Assembly: GCF_001640805.2 (NCBI RefSeq)
Contig: NC_066856.1
Span: 5,202,713-5,266,712 of the forward strand
DNA length: 64,000 nucleotides
Origin: Lates calcarifer
Lineage: Eukaryota > Chordata > Actinopteri > Centropomidae
Direction of reading: 5' to 3'
Of this stretch, positions 52,601 to 62,994 are shown in pieces (position 1 is the first letter of the stretch; each line of letters begins with the position of its first letter). The translations under genes and the position numbers were made by a program. The notes beneath the pieces were generated by a model, which saw only the letters and a program-made list of their open reading frames with translations, had not been told where the DNA came from and did no database searches.

Positions 52601-55600
52601 TTTTTTTGTTTTTATATAACTTCAGTACTCAAATGTTAAGGCCATCTTTAAAAATCATGGTCATTAATCCAGCTGCTCTGTGACTCTTGATATTTTAAAT
52701 TAAAATATATAACATAACGAGAACAGAGGGAAAAGATCAAGCAGACTGGTTCACTGTTCCTCAGATCACAGCACTTAATTATGACAGATCACAGATTTAA
52801 TTATGCACTTCCTGTGTGGATGGGATTTCCCACTACTGACCACAGTGATAACAGCAAACAGTCTGGACAAATAGAGTGTACACTGTCTCAGTGAGAGGGG
52901 ATAGGATGCTTTTCACTGATCTTTCTCTCTGTCCCTCTCACTGTGTGTGTGTGTGTGTTTCTGCCATTACTTTTCAGCCCAAGTGACACAGTATGGTCCC
53001 ATTCTCCACCAGTAGCCTGACAAATAACCCATTGTGCTGGCATGTTGTGAGCCACCAAAACAACTCGACCTGCCATGCCACCCTGCAGCTCTGCTCTCCA
53101 CACGATGTCAGAGATGTGGTTAGAATTTAATGTATTCTTCTGGGCCTGTATTTATCACTCTGCTAAAAGGAGAAGTTTGTACTTAGGTGAAAAATAAAGT
53201 AAAAATATTTCAAGTCCTACCTGCATATTTAAGAATACAAGCTATTTATGAAATTTCTTACAACTTACAATTTGTGTAAAAAGTGCCTCCAGAAGTCTCC
53301 TAAGTTTGTTGAGATGACTGCTGTACGAAAACAGGCTATTTCATGAAAAGTAGTGACAGTGATTGTATTTAGTGTTGACAGGCCTGTGATGCTCCCTGCT
53401 GGACAACACAGTGAAAAACAGTTCATTTAGTTATTAATGACAAAAACATGTTTCTCATTTAGTCATAAACATAAAAAGCACGATAAACTCTGCATAACTA
53501 AGTTTATTATATTTCACTTTCTTTATTTGTTTGATTTGTTTTAATTTAGGCATTATAAATCTTCCGTAGTCCTATCATCAGCAGTGCTGTAGCTCCCCCA
53601 ACATATAATATAACAGCATGAAATGATGCATTGACCTCAAGACCAGTGATTACTAAACATGTTGCCAGTTGTACTGTAGCATCAGACATGGCCAATCACC
53701 CTTTCAATACAGGTGACATCCTGCTTTCTACACCGTACTTGCCTGGTTCAGAGCGCTGCATCAGTTTGAGCACGGCGAGAAAATCACATCACAAAGCTAC
53801 AAAATGTAAATCTCATCCCTAAAGGACACCACAGTAGAAAACTTTGTCGTGTGTTATCATATTGTAGATGGGTGTGGGTTGTTTGTTCATGTAATTGGAA
53901 TCTGCTGCTTTAAGTGAATGAGATGTTGCTGTACCTGCAGATCAAACAGCAGAGTTGCTCACAAAAACTGTCACCACTTCACTGTGCTACTTTTTATTTC
54001 CAGAGCACAGAGGAGGAGTTAATAGAGTTCAGTGAATGTCATATCAATTTCATAACCATATCAAATACTGCATGTTTTCATTCGCAAAGAGACTGCAGTT
54101 CAACTTGCTATCTCTGAGAAGATGTCTCTACTTTAATGGGAAGTGATGGTGTGTATGCTGAATGCCACCCTGAGGCGAGGCATATCCCTGCAGTGTGATT
54201 CACTTCATTTGGCACGCTTTTCCTCTCTCTGCCTTCATCTGGCTCCTTTTCTCTACTATCTCACCTTCCCTCCCTTCTCCTCTCTCTCTTTCTTTCTTTC
54301 TTTCTTCTTAGCACTCGATATGTCCTGTACCACTTCATTGCAGGACCCAAAATGATAAAGCCAAAAATCCTCTATGCGCCACTACAAAGCGGGCTGTATT
54401 TTCATAGAGGGAGACCATTTCAAAGGCAGTTAATTAAAGGCGCTCTCCAGCCTGCCAGTGTCAGTACTCTATGTATTCTGAACTGAAGCCAGTAATGGAA
54501 AAGAGAGGTTCGTACTCATGCAGGGGGATCCTCGTTGAGTCTACCGCCCCGCATGTTATTGTTGATCGCTATCAAATCTGGATTTGAATTTAGTACGGGA
54601 TCTCTGCTGTTTCTGATGTAGGCCTACCTCTAAAACCCAGGATAACATAATTTTTTTTAATTAATATTATCACTGTAATGTCTCTCAGACGTCTTTCTGT
54701 GTGAAGTTTGTTGACGTGAGTTTTTTTTGACAATCCCAAGACATGAGACACACACAAGTGTCCATTAGTGCCAGGAAGTTTGTTATGTTGCCTCATTGTA
54801 TACCTGAAAATTGTTTTATAATGGAGGCTCAGAAAAACAGGGCTTTCTGTAAAAAGCCTGTCTTGAATTAACCTAACCAACTGAACCAGGATTAGTATGT
54901 TTCATAAAGCTGGTTTGTAGATTATGTGGCAAGTCTGGTTTATTTCAACACACAGATCGGAGACATCAAACCTTAATCAGACAAAACTGTGTGGAGAATG
55001 AAATATTAGAGCAAACCTTAAAAAAAAACATAGTAAAAGATAACTTTTAGCTGCATGTTGTAGATGAGCGCAACTCTGTTCGAAATAGAGATGAACACCA
55101 ATCAGCTGAACTTCTCTGTTAACTCAGTTTGTTTGTGGTAAAAATTAATGTATAGATGTACAAGTTGCAACATACATATGAAATAAAACTACAGCCAGGT
55201 CATTGGGTGATGTTGCAGCTGGAATACCTTCAGATTTGCTGTTTTTCACTTTGCAGTTTTAATACATGGAATGTGGGAATGTGTAGGAATATGGGTCTGA
55301 TATTTAAATCGAGAAGAGATTGTGAAAGTGTCTCTATCAAGCCACATCCGTTGGTCAAAGTTGTATGTTGTGATATATGAACTCAGATTTTAATGACACG
55401 ATTGGATACATCCTGTTTCACTATGTGATGTAAATTTGTACTGTAAACAGACTGGGAACATTGTCAACTGACTTAAGCCCAAAACACTTTCAGTCTGACA
55501 GATTGTAACACAGATTAGGCCTAAAATGAAGCTAAGTCTTGAAACTAACCTGGACTTGGACTTGGACTGGGTTTGTTTCCAACTGGTTTTACAGGTGATC

Positions 55601-58600
55601 TTGCTTTTTGAAACACCCCTCAGGTCTGGACCTTTAAACGTGTACAAAAACAGCTTTAGCTTCTCAAAACTTGCTGAAGTATTATCCTTCCAACTGTGGG
55701 ATCAGCTGCTCCAAGTACAAAAACCATCATTGTGGTATATGAATCCTCACATTAGCTAAGAATAACTGTGACATCTCCTGTGCTCTCTTGCACCTTCATG
55801 GACTTGGCACTGAGCCGGGGGTCTAGGAGGAACACAGAGGTTTAAAGCAGTAAGGCTGTGTCCCCGTCTCAGTAGAAAAGATTAGTCCAGCACTAACATC
55901 CATACTGTGTTGTGTTTCTCTGCTCTCTGGCTGATGCATGTTTGGACTAAAATAGCTGTTTGTGTGCATAGTTTCAGTTTTTAACAATGACCTTAATCTG
56001 TCCTTCTCTTTTACAGTGTGTAGAAGCAAAAAAGTACTGCTGGTATTTTGAAGGCGGATACCCTATCTACTTCATGTAAGTACTACAATGTTCCCTTCTA
56101 CAATTTTAAACCAATGAAATTGAATCTGCACAATCTACAATCTACTCCAGACATCATAATCTTTTTTTTATATTATATTCACAAAAACTTTTTGTTCTTT
56201 CACATTTTTTGCAAATTCAGTTAAAACTTATGTCTGGACCAGGTTACCAAAAGGAAGCTCAAATCTGCACTGAGCTGCAGAATACTGTGTTACATTGAGA
56301 GCTGTCTGTGCAAGCAGCTTATTATGACCCACAGTTTCATTTTATTGTCAGGGCAACTTCTGGCAACCATAGTAAGTATAATGGGAGCAAAGGAGGAAGT
56401 CAGGTGACGGGGTGTAAAAAATGATGGATGGGTCAGCAGAACACTGAACTTTACTTTGTTTCATTCCATAACCCGTGACTAAGGTCCTCTAACCTTGAGG
56501 ACGTGCTTATTTTAACCCAAACCACAAACCAAACCGTGGCCATTTGATGAGCTGAACTGTGTGTCTACTATTGTAACCATGACAGCAAAGGTTTGGTTCG
56601 CATGCTGTCCTAGGTGTATTATTTCTGTAGACGCTCCTATGGGCCATATGAGGACAAGTGAACTACTGGCTTGTTGAGGTTGGAGGACTTGTTGGTTAAA
56701 TCTTAGTGGGTTCATCAACATGCACAACCACTGAGCACTAAGCAAAGTTTAATTCAGTTCATTCAGTGTCATTTCCAAAGCTACTTCTTACTGGAGATTT
56801 TTACTTAGTTCTGGGGGGCACGCTGTGTTTTACTGATTGAGACAGATGACAGGCTTCTCCCACAGTGCTAACTTTCATTTATTTAGTTTGCTTTTTAGCT
56901 GCTGGCCACAGCTATAGCTGTGATGAGAGGGAGGAAGAGAGACAGAGAGAGGGACAGTGTCAGTGAAGAGGGATTACTTTGGTAATGAAAAACAACTCAG
57001 TGGAAGAACCCCTTTCTTTTCCGCTTTCTTTCCCCTCTTCCTCTCTCCGGGCCCTCAATTACCGTCTCTCTTTTCAGCCTCAACAACACCAGGAATCTGG
57101 TGTCTTTTTTTCTCATTTAACACAGATGACACTGTTCTCCTCAAATCCAACAAGGAAACAAAAACATCTGAAAAGAGAAAGGAGAGAAAAAGGAGTAAAA
57201 CTTAGATGATGTTGCAGTATTGATATTATTTGCCCACTTCAGCAGAAATTTTGGTAGGTGTTTCCAGGGAAATTTATTTAACATTTGCAAGTTGGAATAA
57301 GCAGAATGCAGTGGTGGGCAGTTCTGTATCAGCATATTTGGATCTGGACATTAAATTTGATTCAGTATAACCTGATGATAGGTGCCAAGGGCACAATTCA
57401 CAGCTGTAATCAATGTGTCTAAAACTTGGAGCCACTTAAATAATTTCAATATTTAAGCTCCTGTCAGTGTAACACAATACAGTTTGAGAGCAACACAAAC
57501 TACAGCCTCAGAAATGAGCATAAATGTGAATTGATTTCAAATATTTAAGTATATTAATAATATACTACATTAAGGTAGTGCCCCCATTACTGCCCCTAAA
57601 TGCCCAGTTTTCCTTACAGCTCACTGGTGATGTTTTGAAATTCATCAACCAGAATGTGGACATAATATGCCATGATTGTAATTTCCACTGGGGATGTTCC
57701 CCTCTCTTTTTAAAATCCCAATTTTGTTCCCTTCATTTATACAGGTTCAGTTTGATTCCCTGCCAAAATCCAGATAGCAGAGACACACAGCAATAAAACT
57801 TTACAAACATTAGCAAGTGAGGGAAATATAGCTAATTAATTGTTTAGTGCATTATAATGCAATGATATATTTGTTTTGGTTTGCTGCCATCATGGAAAAC
57901 AAGATAACTAATGTTGAAGAACTTACACACTCACGCAAACCTACACCCCTGCAATATGCAATAGGCGAGTAAGATAGTAACTGTGAACCAGTTACTATCT
58001 TACAATTTGATTTAATACTCAGAACTCCTAAACAATATACGGTGCCCCTGATGTGCAAAACAAAACAACACTGGAGGACAAACACTAATAAAATGGAAAA
58101 CACAACAATTTGACCTCAGGGCTACCGTCACCTACAAATAAACAAGCAAGGCTTAAGAAACGACTGCCCAGTCAGTCTACATTTAATAGATGTAGATACA
58201 TTTCTGTACACCAAACCACTCACCATAACACACACTAAGACTGTAACGTTACATCACAGATATAGAGGGCTTCTGGTGCCCTCAAAGTGACCCTGCACAC
58301 TGTACCATGTTTTATAGTGAAATGTCTCTTCCTCTTGTAAATTTCAGGCGATTTCAAACCAAATCTATCCAGACAGCATTAGCCTAATTCCTGTACTAAG
58401 ACTCTTAACACACAGTATCTTTTCCTCCACCTCTGCCTTTTCCATAGTGCCGCATTTCTTTGCCTGCAGCCAGATTTAAGAGCCTTAGATGGAGGATTTG
58501 AGGACTCGCTGTTCATTTCTCCTGAGAAAACACAAGGATGGACAGTTGAAAGGACAGTTTCTGGTATTCAGGGTTAACATTGATTCAACACAGAGTAGAT

Positions 58601-61600
58601 GAGCCAATAATTGAGTTTCACCTCATTTTTTTGAGTTTTCTTTTTCCAAATAAAAGGTAGAAACTCTTAAACCATAATTTTCCCTCTTGATAATAATGAT
58701 TTTGTGTCAACAAGAACACAACCATAATGCTGACACTTGCTGTTTCAGTCTCCTCACAGTATCAAAAATCCATCTAAAGGCACTTTTTTCTTTGTATTGA
58801 GGCCTCATTGAAACAAGCATAGCGCAGTGATTTGCATCCTGGAAGCAGTGTTTATTCAACCTGCAGCAGCAGTGGCTGTGACAGCTCAGCGAGGCAGTTA
58901 CAGTACAGGTTGCACCTGATTGCTGCAATTTGCATTAAAACATTTACTCTTCCTCCGAGTAATAACGCAATCAGGAAAGATCTTATAATTGTAGGATCGG
59001 GATCCGTGGAATTAGAAAACACTGCTCTAAATTTATTCTAAATTCTCTGCCATACCTTCAGCACAAAGAATATGTATACGTGCAAACAGGCAGGGAGCAC
59101 AGCAGGGATTGGCATCTGTGTGGCGCAGTGCAAAAAAACTCCTGGTTTTCATGCTGTGGGACCCTCCAGGGACAGCAGTTGCTCATCCCTGGGCTACTGC
59201 TGAAATACCAGACAGGTTCTGGGAGTTTGAGGTATGCACTGTCGTGGCGGCTATCCACAGTCATCTATCACGCAGGCACACACACACACCTTGTTATCAT
59301 TTCCAGTTGTATTAATGCAGGTTTCCTGTTGCTCTCCACAGACTGATCAATCTCAGTTGGCCTCTGTTCTGAATATTTGGCTCCCGGGCTGCAGACTGCT
59401 TGCCGTTTAAAGTAAAACTTCTGTAGAGTTTTGTTTACGAAGCAGAAAAGGTGATTAATGGCAACATTACAATACACCTGTGTCTGATGCTTTGAGCCTT
59501 GTTATTGTGGAAGAAATGTCAGTGCGCCATACTGAGGATCTCTGTCCTGCAATAAAACAGTATGAAGACAGGAAGTAATTATCTGCAACTGGAGAGCAAA
59601 ACCTCTAGTTCTCGCCTCACCAGCTCTACAGCTCCCCACAGCTCTGCATAGCGTTTCAGCTTATTTTAGTTTATTGTTTTTGCTTTTACAGCCCACAACT
59701 TTCCTTTTTTGGTTCTCTTTCAAAATCAACTTTGTTCAGGGAAAAAGCTCTGATAAACCCTCTGCACTCTACCTCCCCATTACCAAACTGCAGACAGACG
59801 TCAGAGACTAGCCGGCGAACATAATGTTCTCAGGAGTTGATGGAAACTGAACCAGAAAGTGAAAATTACATTGAACCTGTTCCAGACGTCCTCACTGTTA
59901 TGACTTTAGAAAGTTATATATCTTACAATGTATCCTCTAAATTCTTAAAACTGTGATTTTTTTTTTTCTTGCCTCAAGAGGATATTCAGTTTTATTGCAC
60001 AAATTAAAAAGTAGATGGATTACTTTAGGCTCTTCTTCATGTTTTTTGAGAGGAATTTTGTGCATTGCATCTGTATGACTTTAAACATTTAAAAAGCAAA
60101 TAAGAGATCAGGGAGATGGATGTGGAGAACTTTCTTTCACAGACAGGATGTGATTAATGACAGTGGAAGTGGTCTCTGGTAGGAGGCTTGGTTAGTTGTA
60201 TTGAAAGCTTAGCTGTAAAGGAGTATTTCTATCTGTCTGCCTGGCTTAATATAGCTATTGGGCACACACCCTTTGTATAAGCAAACACAACCATGAAATA
60301 ACACTGTTTTTAGGATGATGTTGTCTCACTTTTCAAATCTTGTAAAACATTGTTTCCCAGAGTTGGTTCTCTGACACATCAGTATACACTGTACATGTAC
60401 ACTGCTTAGAAAACAAGTTCCATCGCCTAGATGATGCACAACTCATTCTCACATTTATTCACATCCACATTGATCTGTCATGGTCTTCCCTTGGTCCTCC
60501 CCTCATCTCCCACCTGTTCACACTTGTCATCAGTCCTGCGTTCTCCTGGTCTCTCCCCATGTTCTTCATTCAGTAATCAAGCTTGGACTCTACTTGTTCA
60601 CTCTCTTTGTTCCCTGTCAGATCATCGGATTCCTGTGAGTTTCCCTGTTTACCTACTGCCTGTTCCTCTGTTCCTGCCTGTGAATGTGTCGACCTCATCC
60701 ACCTGTAGGCCTGCTTTTTCCAGTATCAGTATCTAGCTTTTGGCTCCTTTCCCTGTGTTCTTGGCTTCTGCTGTGACATGATCAGAGAAAAATTAGCTAT
60801 GAAATTTCCAAATTCCTCAATACTTGAGGGCAAAGGAGTTTTTATTATGGGTGAAGACCAGCTTTTGTTCAGACAAATTTGTTCTTTCTTTTTTTAAATT
60901 TCCCACACACATTTTTATTTGGCTTCTCTAACAGAGAAAACAACATGACACCTCCTCCTCCTTTCTCTTCGCCACCTGGTGCTGCTGCAAAATGAACTAC
61001 TTCTGATACTGTATGTAGGAATGACAATTAATGACTATTAAACCTTCATACTGATGCACTTAAATTGTAAACTTGAAAGACCGACATGTAGAAAAACAGT
61101 TTTTACTTTTAAAATATATTCTGTGTTTAATATGAAAATAGAAGTTGAATTATTGCATTTAAAATGAATGAATGAATTTTTCCTTTTCTTTTCTTTGTAA
61201 ATGAAACTTGTTATACAAATGTAAAGTAATCATGGAAAGTTAGGGCCTGAAAAATGTACAGCACTTAGGTAAATGTGTTCAGTTTCACCATCTTCTGATG
61301 TAAGGAGAAATTAACAAATGAACTCTGAAGAAATACTGATTCTGCAGCTTTAATCTACAGAGAACCTGTAGAATTGTCCACCTTTGGTCCAGACTGAAGT
61401 ATCTCAAAGAATATTGGATGTATTGCTGTGAAATTTCCCCAGAGGATAAATCCTAATGACTTTGGTGATCCTCTCATTTTTCATTTAGTTCCATTAGCAA
61501 GTCAACTTTTTCAATTATACAGCACAATAAGCTTTTATGGATCAGCACACAGTTTTGTTTGATGTTCATGGTTCCCAGAACATGAGCTCTAATGACTTTG

Positions 61601-62994
61601 GTTGTCCTCTGACTCTTCCTGTAGCTCCTGCATGTGGTTCACATTTGTGAAATATTGCAAAACTATTAGCTGGATTGCTGTGAAATTTGGGTGTGATACT
61701 AAAGGTGAATTAGGGAGGATACTGGTATGTATCTCTATTTATTTTGGTGCTGGTTATATTTGTGCTGTAACTGACCTATGTGCCTTTTTGTTGCAGATGT
61801 CGCTCCTATGAGGACTGCTGTGGGACTCGCTGCTGTGTGAGAGCCCTGTCCATCCAGAGACTATGGTATTTCTGGTGAGTTAGAGTTTGGGCAGTGTCTC
61901 TTGCTGTCTCTCACTGAAATTCAGAAGCTTGGTGACATATCGAGTACTCCTAAAATAAATAAATACTCCCAGTATAATCTCTTGCTTGTGAGCAAACCCT
62001 AACATATTAGTCATATTGTTATATCCAAGTATGACTGAATCCAACATATTTTCATAGTAAGAATCAGTAGCTTTTAGCACTGGTAACTTGACTCACCATT
62101 GTCAGCGCAACTGTGAATCATAGCATCTACTGCTCTTGGCATTTTTGCTCTCTGAGTTGTACATCAGTTAATTAAAAGAGTGTTACTGAAGTGGATAAAT
62201 TCCACTGGAATAAACAGATTTTTGCTGGAACCAATGAATTTATTGTTTGCCAGATATTGTATGGAGAAACTGTGCATAAAAAGGCTGTAAGTCTAAATCT
62301 AATATGCAAGTTTGGGGGGGGGGACTTAACTCTAGGTCCACTTGCAAACTTTCTCCAGTGCTTACAACCACATCTCAGCGAATTGAGATTACTCATCACA
62401 TGACCTGTTATCATATTAATATTATTCCATACTCTGGTCATGTGGCGACTGAGAAAACGCTGCACTGAGAAAGACCATGTGTTATGAAGCTTTGTGGTCA
62501 ATAGATGCATGAAAGTAGATTATTGTGACCATTGTTCAGGGCTGCTTACACAACTAAAAAAACTGAAGATGCACCAGAAATAAGAAACTGAGCACATTTT
62601 GAAGCCAATAAAAATCTGCTTATTGTCCTCGCATCCCCATGGAGAACAGATATTGTTGAACTGCATGTTTTTATTTAGAGATTCACAGCAGAGGGAGCAA
62701 ATTCTATCTGAGGAGACAATAATTCTCTTTTGCTGCTGTTTGCAACTAGGTGTACGACTGGTCATGGTGGCACCTCTGTGTTTGACTGTGTTATTTTCAT
62801 TAGATACATGGGTGTGCTCATGATGTTGAGTTGGTGAAAGCTCCTTTGTTTGTCTCTCAGGGTGCTGCTGATGATGGGAGTGTTGTTCTGCTGCGGTGCT
62901 GGGTTCTTCATCCGCAGAAGGATGTATCCGTCCCCTCTGAGAGACGAGCCAGCGTTCAACGTCTCCTTCACCAGGCACCCTGTCACCACACCAG
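43879..62994 (+). CDS. vopp1: Vesicular overexpressed in cancer prosurvival protein 1, 5' part (exons 1-4)
   Basis: Joined exons 43879-43929, 56017-56075, 61797-61874 and 62861-62994 (322 nt) encode residues 1-107 plus one base. The human protein has 172 residues, so about 65 remain beyond the window. A hydrophobic signal peptide (about 1-21) precedes a small lumenal domain with C25, C38, and CC pairs at 44-45 and 49-50. A single membrane span (about 60-80) with C73-C74 follows, then RRRMYP and EPAFNVS. These blocks are near-identical to mammalian VOPP1, which is placed in the Shisa-like cysteine-rich single-pass (STMC6) group. In mammals VOPP1 resides in endolysosomal vesicles, has been tied to NF-kB signalling and survival, and binds the WW domains of WWOX through PPxY motifs in its tail. 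Those motifs would lie in the missing exon. Confidence 0.95.
44596..44616 (+). repeat. (AC)n microsatellite
   Basis: About ten AC units in vopp1 intron 1. Confidence 0.9.
46101..46138 (+). repeat. (ATT)n-(AGT)n compound microsatellite
   Basis: An ATT array of about six units passes through gtt into a GTA array of about five units. Confidence 0.9.
46601..46635 (+). repeat. (CG)4-(CA)n alternating tract
   Basis: gcgcgcgc runs directly into about 13 CA units, an uninterrupted alternating purine-pyrimidine tract with Z-DNA potential. Confidence 0.9.
50579..50599 (+). repeat. (AC)n microsatellite
   Basis: About ten AC units in vopp1 intron 1. Confidence 0.9.
51290..52440 (+). repeat. Dispersed teleost repeat family A, copy 3 (longest)
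   Basis: Several subunits can be followed: ggattgtgacatgacagt...gtacagacattcagag, gaaacatctcaacaattatt, gttccccagggaataaatcc, gataactttggtgatcctct, aaactaatgacattcccatc and tctaattagcaaatgtta. The same subunits recur in the copies near 17.2, 37.5 and 61.4 kb. The copy is interrupted at 52077-52190 by a different repeat. Confidence 0.6.
52077..52190 (+). repeat. Nested short teleost repeat
   Basis: tggtaaatggactgcacttat, atggcacctttttagtctta, cgaccactcagagcgcttt and cactcattcatacctgatgg occur in the order of a very common short fish repeat recalled from memory. It sits inside family A copy 3, with family A sequence continuing on both sides, so it inserted later. Confidence 0.65.
54289..54305 (+). 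repeat. (TTTC)n microsatellite in a pyrimidine tract
   Basis: Four to five TTTC units inside a CT-rich stretch at about 54240-54310. Confidence 0.85.
56017..56075 (+). CDS. vopp1: vopp1 coding exon 2
   Basis: Encodes C18 to the first two bases of I37: CVEAKKYCWYFEGGYPIYF, the end of the signal peptide and the start of the lumenal domain. It matches the mammalian EAKKHCWYFEG block. The acceptor ttacag precedes it and the donor gtaagt follows at 56076, phase 2. Confidence 0.95.
57969..58003. repeat. Perfect 15-bp hairpin, 5-nt loop
   Basis: Arms gtaagatagtaactg and cagttactatcttac are exact reverse complements around the loop tgaac. Confidence 0.9.
60430..60790 (+). repeat. CT-rich dispersed repeat
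   Basis: Phrases such as cccacctgttcacacttgtc, ttccctgtcagatcatcgga and cctgtgagtttccctgttta, ending in gctgtgaca, resemble a frequent fish interspersed repeat and the block at 34430-34720. The 101-codon open frame within it is low-complexity and not a gene. Confidence 0.45.
61378..61705 (+). repeat. Dispersed teleost repeat family A, copy 4
   Basis: Contains tggtccagactgaagtatct, ggataaatcctaatgacttt, ggtgatcctctcatttttca, gttcatggttcccaga and tagctggattgctgtgaaat. Two diverged subunits are arranged in tandem. Confidence 0.65.
61797..61874 (+). CDS. vopp1: vopp1 coding exon 3
   Basis: Encodes the last base of I37 through the first two bases of W63: CRSYEDCCGTRCCVRALSIQ then RLWYF. It holds the paired cysteines of the lumenal domain and the start of the membrane span. 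The acceptor ttgcag precedes it; the donor gtgagt follows at 61875, phase 2. Confidence 0.96.
61875..62860 (+). other. vopp1: vopp1 intron 3 (986 bp)
   Basis: AT-rich with a G10 run at 62314-62323. No exon visible. Confidence 0.85.
62861..62994 (+). CDS. vopp1: vopp1 coding exon 4
   Basis: Encodes the last base of W63 to P107 plus one base: the membrane span VLLMMGVLFCCGAGFF, the stop-transfer IRRRMYP and the conserved EPAFNVSFTR. The acceptor ctcag precedes it; the donor gtacag follows at 62995, phase 1. The next exon is outside the window. Confidence 0.95.

Larger units (their letters stand above)
43930..56016 (+). other. vopp1: vopp1 intron 1 (12,087 bp)
   Basis: No coding exon visible. 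It contains (CA)n at 44596-44616, a CG/CA array at 46601-46635, ATT/AGT simple repeats at 46101-46138, (CA)n at 50579-50599, a large repeat copy at 51290-52440 with a nested insertion, and a (TTTC)n tract at 54289-54305. Stretches near 50690-50840 and 54360-54560 look less repetitive and could be regulatory. Confidence 0.85.
56076..61796 (+). other. vopp1: vopp1 intron 2 (5,721 bp)
   Basis: No coding exon visible. It contains a perfect hairpin at 57969-58003, a CT-rich dispersed repeat at 60430-60790 and family A copy 4 at 61378-61705, which ends only about 90 bp before exon 3. Confidence 0.85.

Noticed and set aside
43003..56695. 17-bp exact match ggttggaggacttgttg at about 43004 and 56679
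   Set aside because: Flanking sequence does not continue to match, so a shared element could not be supported by eye.
60431..60736. 101-codon Ser/Leu-rich plus-strand open frame
   Set aside because: It lies in a CT-rich dispersed repeat and shows no domain.
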